DNA of 13,741 nt from Woeseiaceae bacterium (lineage in GTDB: Bacteria; Acidobacteriota; Vicinamibacteria; Vicinamibacterales; UBA823): the NCBI GenBank assembly GCA_002696705.1, contig NZSH01000015.1, positions 1 through 13,741 of the forward strand, written 5' to 3'. How positions within the stretch are numbered: position 1 is the stretch's first letter; each line of letters starts with the position of its first letter. A program made the translations under genes and the position numbers. The notes beneath the pieces were generated by a model. The model did no database searches, had not been told where the DNA came from, and saw only the letters and a program-made list of their open reading frames with translations. This document shows, in pieces, positions 1 to 7,083 of this stretch.

Positions 1-202
1 GCTTGGCGGACAAGCAACAGATATTGATATTGCCGCGCGTGAAATTGTTCGGATTCGTGAACGGCTCAATAAAATTCTAGTTGAACACACAGGCCAGTCC
101 ATTAAACGTATCCAAACAGATACTGAACGAGATTACATCATGTCGGCCGAGCAGGCTCAGGAATACGGTATCATTGATGATGTCATTCGTAAGCGTGGTT
201 AA
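1..202 (+). CDS. clpP: ATP-dependent Clp protease proteolytic subunit ClpP, C-terminal part (5' end outside window)
   Basis: Serine peptidase subunit of the cytoplasmic Clp protease; tetradecameric ClpP rings degrade proteins unfolded by ClpX. The reading frame is open from base 2 to TAA at 200-202 and gives the last 66 residues. The segment [20 protein letters not shown] closely follows the end of the ClpP family. The second Asp of DTERD falls at the position of the catalytic-triad Asp (Asp171 in mature E. coli ClpP). It is followed by the usual [15 protein letters not shown] ending. The catalytic Ser and His lie upstream, outside the window. clpX follows after 37 bp, the normal clpP-clpX pairing. 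The family call is very secure; only completeness cannot be judged. Confidence 0.96.
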   Translation, partial: LGGQATDIDIAAREIVRIRERLNKILVEHTGQSIKRIQTDTERDYIMSAEQAQEYGIIDDVIRKRG

Positions 203-239
203 GATATATTATTGATAGCTGATCATCCGGGTCTAAAAT

Positions 240-1490
240 ATGGTTAAGCAACCTAGCCAGCCAGAAACTCCTCGGTGCTCGTTCTGCAATAAAGATCAGA
301 ACGATGTTCGTAAACTCATTGCCGGCCCTAATGTCTTTATCTGCGATGAATGTATAGAGGTTTGTAATGACATCGTCGCGGATGACAATCAGTTCGAAAC
401 ACACAGCACTTCTCGCCCTTCACTTCCGGTGCCCACAGAAATTAAAAAATTCTTGGATGATTACGTAATTGGCCAGGAGCAGACGAAGAAGAAACTGGCT
501 GTAGCCGTTTACAACCATTACAAGCGTATTGAAATCCAACAACAGACGCGAAACAAAAAGGAAATCGAACTAACAAAATCAAACATTCTCTTAATCGGTC
601 CGACTGGGACTGGAAAAACGCTTCTAGCTCAAACTCTTGCCAAAATCTTGTCGGTTCCCTTTACCATCGTGGATGCTACCACGCTGACGGAAGCTGGTTA
701 CGTCGGTGAAGATGTCGAAAACATTATCCTCAAACTCCTACAAGCCGCAGGTGGCGACATCGAAAAATGCCAACAAGGGATCATTTACGTAGACGAGGTT
801 GATAAGATTTGCCGTAAAGACGAAAATCCTTCTATTACGCGAGATGTATCCGGAGAAGGCGTACAACAGGCACTGTTAAAAATTATCGAAGGAACAGTTG
901 CTCATGTTCCTCCACAAGGTGGGCGCAAGCATCCACATCAAGAGTTTTTTCAGGTTGATACGACCAATATCCTCTTTATCTGTGGTGGTGCTTTTGTTGG
1001 ATTGGACCGAATCATTCAAAACCGCATAGGTAAAAGCGGCCTAGGCTTTCATGCGGACATCAAGTCGTTAGACCAAAGTGAGATTGGGTCGACTTTGGAA
1101 CGCATAGAGCCCAACGACTTAATTCGTTACGGTCTGATTCCTGAATTCGTGGGCCGTTTACCGGTTGTCGGCACACTTCATGAACTCGACAAACCTGCTT
1201 TGATTCAAATCCTCACACAACCCCGTAACGCTATCGCTCGGCAATACCAAAAACTCCTTGAATATGAGAACGTAAAACTTCGATTTACAGACGATGCGCT
1301 TGACGCGATCGCTGATGCCACACTTGAGCGCAAAATTGGAGCACGCGGTCTTCGCATGATTATTGAAGATTTGATGCTCGATATTATGTATACGTTGCCA
1401 AGCGAAAAAAAGATCACTGAATGCGTGATCACCCGCGATGTAGTACTCTCAAAGGAAAAACCTATTACAATGTATGAAAAGGCCGGCTGA
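240..1490 (+). CDS. clpX: ATP-dependent Clp protease ATP-binding subunit ClpX
   Basis: Hexameric AAA+ unfoldase that recognises tagged substrates and feeds them into ClpP. At 416 residues it has normal family length. An N-terminal zinc-binding domain shows Cys13, Cys16, Cys35 and Cys38. The AAA+ module has Walker A GPTGTGKT (120-127), pore-1 loop GYVGE (153-157), Walker B with Asp185-Glu186, an RKH loop (229-231), GRLPV with the arginine finger (Arg306), and sensor-2 GARGLR (367-372). The ClpP-docking loop reads LGF (268-270), a conservative form of the usual IGF. ATG at 240 places the zinc finger at the normal distance from the N terminus, but no good Shine-Dalgarno is visible. It sits between clpP and lon, so the three proteolysis genes are probably co-transcribed. 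Confidence 0.98.
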   Translation: MVKQPSQPETPRCSFCNKDQNDVRKLIAGPNVFICDECIEVCNDIVADDNQFETHSTSRPSLPVPTEIKKFLDDYVIGQEQTKKKLAVAVYNHYKRIEIQQQTRNKKEIELTKSNILLIGPTGTGKTLLAQTLAKILSVPFTIVDATTLTEAGYVGEDVENIILKLLQAAGGDIEKCQQGIIYVDEVDKICRKDENPSITRDVSGEGVQQALLKIIEGTVAHVPPQGGRKHPHQEFFQVDTTNILFICGGAFVGLDRIIQNRIGKSGLGFHADIKSLDQSEIGSTLERIEPNDLIRYGLIPEFVGRLPVVGTLHELDKPALIQILTQPRNAIARQYQKLLEYENVKLRFTDDALDAIADATLERKIGARGLRMIIEDLMLDIMYTLPSEKKITECVITRDVVLSKEKPITMYEKAG

Positions 1491-1532
1491 ACAAGCGTCG
1501 GCAATTAATTCATCTCAGTGTAAATAGCTATT

Positions 1533-3917
1533 ATGGATACTTACGAAACGATCCCGATTGTTCCATTAAGAGACGTTGTCGTGTTTCCACACATGATGAT
1601 GCCGTTTGTAATCGGTCGACCATCGTCAACACGAGCACTGGAGCATTCCTTGCTAGGAGATAAGCGTATCTTCCTGGCAGCACAGCATGACGCCACTAAC
1701 GATGATCCTACCTCGAATGATATCTATACGATGGGCTGCGTCGCTAACATCGTGCAAAGCCTGAAATTACCAGATGGCAATATCAAGGTGCTCGTCGAAG
1801 GTGTGGACCGAGCTCGCGTCATGGAATGGAAAGAAGACAAAGGCTTTTACCGTGTTGAGATCAAGGTCATTGAAAAGCAAAACGACGGCGGTAGTGACAT
1901 CGAAGACACGATGAACCGAGTCATGTCCTTGTTCGAACAGTACGTCAAACTGTCGAACAACATGCACTACGACACTATAGTCGCGGCCGTAAGAGTAGAC
2001 GACCCCGACAAACTCGCTGATACGATTGCGGCGAACTTGGTTCTGAGTGTTGACGACAAGCAGAATCTCCTGGAAATCATTTCTCCGCTTGACCGCCTGA
2101 ATCGTATTATCAGTCTCCTTGAGACCGAGGTTGATAAATTACAGGTCGACCGACGCGTTCAAACTCGTGTAAAAAAACAAATGGAGAAGGCGCAGAAAGA
2201 ATATTACTTAAACGAGAAAATGAAAGCGATCCAGAAAGAACTGGGACGCAAAGAAGACAAGGGCAACGAAATAGACCAACTCAAGGAAAAGATAGAAGAA
2301 TCGAAAATGCCTAAGGAGGTGGCGGAAAAGGCAACGCAAGAACTTGAACGCCTTGAAGCCATGCCACCCATGTCTGCCGAGGCAACCGTCTCTCGTAATT
2401 ACCTTGACTGGCTAATTGCAGTGCCGTGGCATAAACGATCACGGGAAAGTCGAGACTTAAAACGGGCAGAGAAAATTCTAAATGAAGACCATCATGGTCT
2501 TGAAAAAATCAAGGATCGCATTCTTGAGTTTCTCGCTGTTCGCACTCTCGTAAAGAAGCCTAAGGGCACCATCCTGACTTTTGCTGGACCGCCTGGGGTT
2601 GGTAAAACATCTCTTGCCAAGTCCATTGCGCGTGCAACTAATCGAAAATTCGTGCGTCTCTCACTAGGCGGCGTACGTGATGAAGCCGAAATTCGCGGAC
2701 ACCGGCGCACCTACATCGGTGCGTTCCCTGGTCAAGTCATACAGATGATGAAGAAGGCCGGCACCGTGAATCCTGTTTTTTTGCTAGACGAAATTGACAA
2801 AATGTCTATGGATTTTCGAGGCGATCCATCGTCGGCGCTGCTTGAAGTTTTGGATCCAGAACAAAATCACACATTCCTCGATCATTATCTGGACGTTGAG
2901 TTCGATTTATCAAATGTGATGTTTATATGCACTGCGAACGTGATGCATACTGTGCCACAAGCGTTACGCGATCGAATGGAAGTGCTGCAACTGGCCGGTT
3001 ATACTGAATTAGAAAAAATCGAAATTGCACGACGTTTCCTATCACCCAAGGCATTACCAGCGGCCGGCCTAAGTAAAAAGAATATTGTCTTTGCTGATGA
3101 ATCATTTCAAAAGATCATCCAACGGTACACTCGTGAAGCGGGCGTCCGCAACCTAGAGCGAGAAATTTCGTCAGTCTGCCGTAAAGTTGCCCGTAAGGTT
3201 GTCCTTACGGGTAAATCGTTTTTCGAAGAAATCTCAGCTGACAAAATTACTGAGTATCTTGGTGTGCCACGATTTAGACCGTCTATGGCCGAAGAAGAAA
3301 ATGAGGTTGGAGTTGCCACGGGTTTAGCGTGGACGGAGGCTGGTGGCGAACTATTGGTAACCGAAGCAACGCTCATGTCTGGACGTGGTCGACTAACGTT
3401 AACAGGTAAGCTAGGCGACGTTATGCAGGAATCAGCTCAAGCAGCCATGAGTTATGTTCGGTCCACGGCTCACGAAATTGGCATAACGCGTGATTTTCAT
3501 CGTCGAACCGACGTGCATATCCACGTCCCGGAGGGAGCAATCCCTAAGGATGGTCCCTCGGCTGGCATCACTCTGGCAACAGCACTAGTCTCAGCACTGG
3601 CAAACGTGAAAACACGCCGTGACGTCGCTATGACTGGTGAAATCACACTCCGCGGTAAAGTGCTGCCAATTGGAGGCGTTAAGGAGAAGGTGCTGGCCGC
3701 TCACCGTGCCGGATTAAAAGATATTATCCTTCCAAAAGATAACGAGAAGGATCTAAGTGACATCCCGAAGAATGTATTAGATACACTCAACTTGTATATG
3801 GTCGAAACAATGGACGAAGTGTTAAAAATCGCCATGTCAGAGCCGCTGCAGTCCAACCTGTCTGCGGATGCCAGTGGAGAAACTAAACCCGTGTCTGATG
3901 ACACGATAACGCACTAA
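1533..3917 (+). CDS. lon: ATP-dependent protease Lon (LonA, bacterial type)
   Basis: Homo-oligomeric cytoplasmic AAA+ protease that degrades damaged and regulatory proteins. Its 794 residues match the usual LonA length. Domains in order: Lon N-terminal substrate-binding domain (about 5-200, opening [15 protein letters not shown]), a charged coiled-coil stretch (about 205-275), and the AAA+ module with Walker A GPPGVGKT (352-359) and Walker B VFLLDEID (415-422). The peptidase domain from about 590 carries the catalytic dyad Ser676 (in [10 protein letters not shown]) and Lys719 (in GGVKEKV). The C-terminal 25 residues or so are polar and poorly conserved. ATG at 1533 gives the standard N terminus, but the AT-rich sequence before it has no clear Shine-Dalgarno. 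It lies 42 bp after clpX and 68 bp before engB. Confidence 0.98.
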   Translation: MDTYETIPIVPLRDVVVFPHMMMPFVIGRPSSTRALEHSLLGDKRIFLAAQHDATNDDPTSNDIYTMGCVANIVQSLKLPDGNIKVLVEGVDRARVMEWKEDKGFYRVEIKVIEKQNDGGSDIEDTMNRVMSLFEQYVKLSNNMHYDTIVAAVRVDDPDKLADTIAANLVLSVDDKQNLLEIISPLDRLNRIISLLETEVDKLQVDRRVQTRVKKQMEKAQKEYYLNEKMKAIQKELGRKEDKGNEIDQLKEKIEESKMPKEVAEKATQELERLEAMPPMSAEATVSRNYLDWLIAVPWHKRSRESRDLKRAEKILNEDHHGLEKIKDRILEFLAVRTLVKKPKGTILTFAGPPGVGKTSLAKSIARATNRKFVRLSLGGVRDEAEIRGHRRTYIGAFPGQVIQMMKKAGTVNPVFLLDEIDKMSMDFRGDPSSALLEVLDPEQNHTFLDHYLDVEFDLSNVMFICTANVMHTVPQALRDRMEVLQLAGYTELEKIEIARRFLSPKALPAAGLSKKNIVFADESFQKIIQRYTREAGVRNLEREISSVCRKVARKVVLTGKSFFEEISADKITEYLGVPRFRPSMAEEENEVGVATGLAWTEAGGELLVTEATLMSGRGRLTLTGKLGDVMQESAQAAMSYVRSTAHEIGITRDFHRRTDVHIHVPEGAIPKDGPSAGITLATALVSALANVKTRRDVAMTGEITLRGKVLPIGGVKEKVLAAHRAGLKDIILPKDNEKDLSDIPKNVLDTLNLYMVETMDEVLKIAMSEPLQSNLSADASGETKPVSDDTITH

Positions 3918-3985
3918 CTCAAGCCTAGACGACGTAAGGAAGCCACTGGCCTGGAGATTCGTCTCGGTTCTAGCGAGTATCTTCG

Positions 3986-4627
3986 GTGAAGATCGTTTCA
4001 GCCGAATTTTTAACGAGCGCCTGTGACAACACCGGCTTACCAAAGCCGGCTGAGCCACAGGTAGTATTCGTGGGCCGTTCAAACGTCGGAAAGTCAAGCC
4101 TAATCAATGCTTTGGCATGTCGTCGAATTGCGCGAACAAGTCGTGTGCCCGGCAAGACTCGACTGATCAACGTCTACAAGTTACGTTTAGCGAAAACGGG
4201 ACAAGGCCTATCTTCGATACACCTTTTAGATTTACCTGGTTATGGATTTTCACGAGGTAGTCGAAATCAAACTACAAGTTTTGCCGAACTTACGGATTCC
4301 TATTTCGGACAGTTTACTGTTAACACAAAGTTACAAACGCATGCCGTGGAACAGCACTCTAAGGCCAATGTGATGTTATTAATTGACAGTCGTCATCTAG
4401 GTCTCTCTTCTGACTTAGACGCGCTCGATTGGTTAAACAGCCAGGGTTGCCGCACGGTAGTCATCGGCACGAAAGTCGATACATTATCTTCCGCACAACG
4501 CAACCGAGCCGGCAAAGCACTAGAAGAATCCTTCGGCACTTCCGGACTGTTTGTTTCGACTAAAACCGGTAAAGGAATGAACGAACTGTGGAAAACAATT
4601 ATCGCAATGAACACCCCTCAACCATGA
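3986..4627 (+). CDS. engB: Ribosome biogenesis GTPase EngB/YsxC/YihA
   Basis: TRAFAC-class GTPase needed for large ribosomal subunit assembly in many bacteria. The protein has 213 residues, near the family norm of about 200. GTPase motifs are in order: G1 GRSNVGKSS (30-38), G2 Thr58 in GKTR, G3 DLPGYG (82-87), G4 TKVD (162-165) and a G5-like STKT (191-194). The start is GTG at 3986. It was chosen because it gives [12 protein letters not shown], the family's conserved N terminus; no ATG gives this. No strong ribosome binding site is seen. The TGA stop overlaps the likely ATG of rho in an ATGA arrangement, which suggests translational coupling. The stretch about 110-126 ([14 protein letters not shown]) does not follow the usual pattern and may be a lineage-specific insertion. 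Confidence 0.95.
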   Translation: MKIVSAEFLTSACDNTGLPKPAEPQVVFVGRSNVGKSSLINALACRRIARTSRVPGKTRLINVYKLRLAKTGQGLSSIHLLDLPGYGFSRGSRNQTTSFAELTDSYFGQFTVNTKLQTHAVEQHSKANVMLLIDSRHLGLSSDLDALDWLNSQGCRTVVIGTKVDTLSSAQRNRAGKALEESFGTSGLFVSTKTGKGMNELWKTIIAMNTPQP

Positions 4628-5811
4628 CCACCAGACAAATGCGAGACAGTGATACGGCCGAAGGCATACTTGAGAAACTGCCTGACGGGTTCGGATTCCT
4701 TCGGACGGCCGCTTCGAACTACCTGCCAGGACCTGAAGATGTTTATCTTTCTAAAACCCAAATCAAAAAGTTAGAGCTACAGACAGGTGACATCATTTCA
4801 GGGCAAGTGCGACAAGCGAGGAACGGGGAGCGGTACGCATCAATATCAAAAATACACACGGTTAATTTTGAACCACCGGAACGAGTACATCAACGTCTGC
4901 TATTCGAAAACCTGACGCCACTGTATCCAGATAAGCGACTTTCCCTCGAAACCACATCTGAAGATCTATCTTCTCGAGTTTTGGATCTTATGGTGCCAAT
5001 CGGAAAAGGCCAGCGCGGTCTCATCGTTGCAGCACCACGCACCGGGAAAACAATGTTGCTGCAGAATATTGCACGTGGCGTCGCCGCTAATCATCCTGAT
5101 GCTCATTTAATCGTGATGTTGATCGACGAGCGACCAGAGGAAGTCACTGACATGCAGCGCTCAGTGCATGGAGAAGTTGTCGCGTCTACCTTCGACGAAC
5201 CTTCCCAGCGACACATTCAGGTAGCTGAAATCGTGCTTGAAAAAGCGAAGCGCCTTGTTGAACATCGCCAAGATGTTGTGATTTTACTCGATTCAATCAC
5301 GCGTCTAGCCCGCGCATATAACTCAACCATCGCATCCTCTCGCAAGGTTTTATCCGGAGGTATTGACAGCAATGCTCTCCAACGCCCGAAGCGTTTCTTT
5401 GGTGCCGCACGAAATGTAGAACAGGGCGGCTCACTGACAATGATCGCCACTGCCCTTGTTGACACAGGATCGCGCATGGACGATGTAATCTTTGAGGAAT
5501 TTAAGGGCACAGGTAACCTTGAAATTCATCTTGACCGTAAACTTGCCGATCGACGAATATATCCGTCGATCGACGTGCAAAAGAGTGGTACCCGCAAGGA
5601 AGAACTCCTCATTGCTCCAGACCAATTGAAAAAAATTTGGGTTCTACGGAAGGTATTGAATCCGCTGGAACCTCAAGATTGTATGGAAATGTTGCTTAGC
5701 AAGATGGGGAAGACCAAGAATAACGAAGAATTTCTAGCATCGATCTCTAAGATGAACGGAGCGAACACCAACACCACAGAACACAGGTCGAGACGCACAC
5801 GCGGCCGGTGA
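4624..5811 (+). CDS. rho: Transcription termination factor Rho, lacking the N-terminal helix bundle
   Basis: Hexameric RNA-dependent ATPase/helicase that ends transcription. From ATG 4624 it has 395 residues against about 420 in E. coli. The cold-shock-like RNA-binding domain begins almost at once (DGFGFLR, about 21-27; [12 protein letters not shown] follows). The ATPase core has Walker A APRTGKT (137-143), Walker B VVILLD (218-223), the Q-loop region [17 protein letters not shown] (243-259) and the late SGTRKEELL segment carrying the arginine finger. The C-terminal tail is basic. ATG 4624 overlaps the engB stop. An alternative GTG at 4588 adds only 12 residues and has AAAGGA 11 nt upstream. 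An in-frame TAA at 4570-4572 blocks any longer form, so the roughly 45-residue Rho_N helix bundle is absent. The family call is secure; the exact start is not. Confidence 0.96.
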   Translation: MTTRQMRDSDTAEGILEKLPDGFGFLRTAASNYLPGPEDVYLSKTQIKKLELQTGDIISGQVRQARNGERYASISKIHTVNFEPPERVHQRLLFENLTPLYPDKRLSLETTSEDLSSRVLDLMVPIGKGQRGLIVAAPRTGKTMLLQNIARGVAANHPDAHLIVMLIDERPEEVTDMQRSVHGEVVASTFDEPSQRHIQVAEIVLEKAKRLVEHRQDVVILLDSITRLARAYNSTIASSRKVLSGGIDSNALQRPKRFFGAARNVEQGGSLTMIATALVDTGSRMDDVIFEEFKGTGNLEIHLDRKLADRRIYPSIDVQKSGTRKEELLIAPDQLKKIWVLRKVLNPLEPQDCMEMLLSKMGKTKNNEEFLASISKMNGANTNTTEHRSRRTRGR

Positions 5812-5820
5812 GCATCGTCA

Positions 5821-5829
5821 TGCTATAAT
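5821..5829 (+). promoter_or_regulatory. Extended -10 promoter for rpmE
   Basis: TGCTATAAT, a perfect extended -10 element (TG-n-TATAAT), lies 31 bp before the rpmE start in the rho-rpmE gap. No recognisable -35 hexamer sits 16-18 bp upstream (the region is GC-rich rho coding end), which is normal for extended -10 promoters. The predicted transcript would start near 5836 with a leader of about 25 nt. This suggests that rpmE can be transcribed apart from rho. Prediction from sequence only. Confidence 0.55.
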
Positions 5830-5847
5830 AATATCTTCAGTTCCATC

Positions 5848-5855
5848 GGAAGGAG
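5848..5855 (+). promoter_or_regulatory. Strong ribosome binding site deciding the TTG start of rpmE
   Basis: GGAAGGAG lies 5 nt before TTG 5861. It is one of the two strongest Shine-Dalgarno sequences in the window and supports a TTG start for rpmE. No ATG or GTG gives the conserved L31 N terminus. Confidence 0.8.
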
Positions 5856-5860
5856 AACGC

Positions 5861-6121
5861 TTGAGAGAAGGGATCCATCCTAAGTACTACGAAGTCGAGG
5901 CCCGCTGTGCTTGTGGCGCAACGTGGAATACACGTTCGACAAAGCCCGAACTGCGTTTGGAAATCTGCTCCAGTTGTCATCCATTCTTTACTGGAAAACA
6001 GAAACTGGTTGACACAGAAGGCCGCGTCGAGCGTTTCACGAAGAAGTACGGAGCTCAAACGGTCGAAAGCCAAGAGAAACTTCGTACAGCACGCAAGAAA
6101 GATAAAGCCAAATCAGCATGA
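5861..6121 (+). CDS. rpmE: 50S ribosomal protein L31 (zinc-binding, C+ form)
   Basis: Large-subunit ribosomal protein at the central protuberance, where it bridges the subunits. At 86 residues it is a little longer than E. coli L31 (70), owing to a lysine-rich C-terminal tail (about 70-86). The conserved [12 protein letters not shown] opening, the four zinc ligands Cys16, Cys18, Cys36 and Cys39, and [20 protein letters not shown] identify it clearly. The Cys-containing form is the zinc-replete paralogue; species with a zinc-free form swap the two under zinc limitation, but no second copy is visible here. Translation starts at TTG 5861, supported by GGAAGGAG at 5848-5855. It has its own likely promoter at 5821. 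It is convergent with the SDR gene, from which it is separated by a hairpin. Confidence 0.96.
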   Translation: MREGIHPKYYEVEARCACGATWNTRSTKPELRLEICSSCHPFFTGKQKLVDTEGRVERFTKKYGAQTVESQEKLRTARKKDKAKSA

Positions 6122-6130
6122 GTGGCATCG

Positions 6131-6151
6131 ATTGCTGGAACGACCAGCAAT
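6131..6151. terminator. Perfect 8-bp hairpin between convergent rpmE and the SDR gene
   Basis: ATTGCTGG, a 5-nt loop AACGA, then CCAGCAAT, starting 9 bp after the rpmE stop. The stem is perfect but no T-run of four or more follows on either strand. It may be a weak or Rho-assisted terminator, or an mRNA 3'-end stabiliser shared by both genes. The structure is certain; its function is inferred from position. Confidence 0.5.
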
Positions 6152-6192
6152 GACCCCGTTTGATCTACACGCACAACCCTGCAGAGTAATTA

Positions 6193-6978
6193 TTAAATCA
6201 GTGAACGAGACTGACAACCATCGACCGTAATACACGCTCCACTCACCCAACTTGCTCGTTCAGACGCAAGAAACGCAACCACCTGCCCGACCTCGTCGGC
6301 TTTTCCAAATCGACCAAACGGCAATTCATATTCAATAAATTTCGCCATGCCCTCGGGATCTTCTTGTTGGCGTCGGTACCATGAACCACCTGGAAAGGAG
6401 ATCGAACCCGGCGCTACACTATTAACGCGTATGCCGTCAGGCGCGAGTTGCCTAGCCATAGATTTGGCTAAACTAACTTCGGCCGCCTTGACGGCATTGT
6501 AAGTCATCCGTCCACCCGATTCACGTCCCCAGATCGACGCAATCATAATGATGGCACCCCGACCAGCCCGCCGCATGTGAGGCACGGCGAGTCGCGATGC
6601 TCGAATGGCTGGATACAATGTAAAGTCTAGGGCGTCACGCCAGTCCTCATCGGTAGTCTGCACAATATCTCCACCACCGGCTTGGCCCACATTGTTAACA
6701 AGCACATCTAGACGACCAAATCTCGCGATAGAACTATTAATTACTGTGGCAATGCCGTCTGTCGTCGTTACATCGGCTGGAACAGCGAACACCATATCTG
6801 CTTGACCAGCTGCTTCTTGTAACTCTTGTTCGGCTTTGGCTAATTGATCAGTTGTCCGCGCACAAATACATACTCGACATCCTTCCGTTACCAACACACG
6901 AGCACTGGCAAAACCTAGGCCTCGACTTGAGCCCGTTATGACTGCAACCTTATCTTTTAGTTCGAGATCCATGCTCAT
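6193..6978 (-). CDS. SDR-family NAD(P)-dependent oxidoreductase (classical type)
   Basis: Cytoplasmic short-chain dehydrogenase/reductase of 261 residues, typical for the classical SDR class. A Rossmann fold is shown by TGSSRGLG (15-22) for dinucleotide binding, Asp69 in ADV, and NNVG (95-98). Catalytic Ser148, Tyr160 and Lys164 (YNAVK) are present. The helix that usually carries the fourth tetrad residue Asn reads LDFTLYPAI, so Thr120 appears to replace it. Arg41, close to the end of the second beta strand, could favour NADPH. The C-terminal ASWVSGACITVDG is standard. The substrate cannot be told; 3-oxoacyl-ACP reductase-like or sugar/alcohol dehydrogenase are both possible. ATG 6978 was chosen; ATG 6972 is an alternative. 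It lies downstream of nrdJ, past a strong terminator, so it is probably a separate unit. Confidence 0.9.
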   Translation of the reverse strand: MSMDLELKDKVAVITGSSRGLGFASARVLVTEGCRVCICARTTDQLAKAEQELQEAAGQADMVFAVPADVTTTDGIATVINSSIARFGRLDVLVNNVGQAGGGDIVQTTDEDWRDALDFTLYPAIRASRLAVPHMRRAGRGAIIMIASIWGRESGGRMTYNAVKAAEVSLAKSMARQLAPDGIRVNSVAPGSISFPGGSWYRRQQEDPEGMAKFIEYELPFGRFGKADEVGQVVAFLASERASWVSGACITVDGCQSRSLI

Positions 6979-7026
6979 ACCAATCTACGAAATTCATTGA
7001 GATATTCCTGCTAGCTGTCTCTACAC

Positions 7027-7059
7027 AAAAATGGGCCGCCACCAGCAGGCAACGGCCCA
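7027..7059 (-). terminator. Rho-independent terminator of nrdJ
   Basis: Read on the minus strand, TGGGCCG and CGGCCCA form a 7-bp GC-rich stem. It extends inward through G-T and C-G pairs to a 4-nt loop (TGCT), giving about 12 pairs. TTTTTG follows directly. It begins 24 bp after the nrdJ stop. It is the best intrinsic terminator in the window and separates nrdJ from the SDR gene. Confidence 0.9.
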
Positions 7060-7083
7060 GTTATGTCTGTTAACGCAAGCCTA

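Noticed and set aside
2168..2180. A7 run in lon as a possible frameshift or slippage site
   Set aside because: The frame continues through the conserved AAA+ and protease domains; no alternative product is suggested.
3951..3970. Small GAGA-TTCG-TCTC hairpin before engB as a terminator
   Set aside because: The stem is only 4 bp and no T-run follows; it does not resemble an intrinsic terminator.
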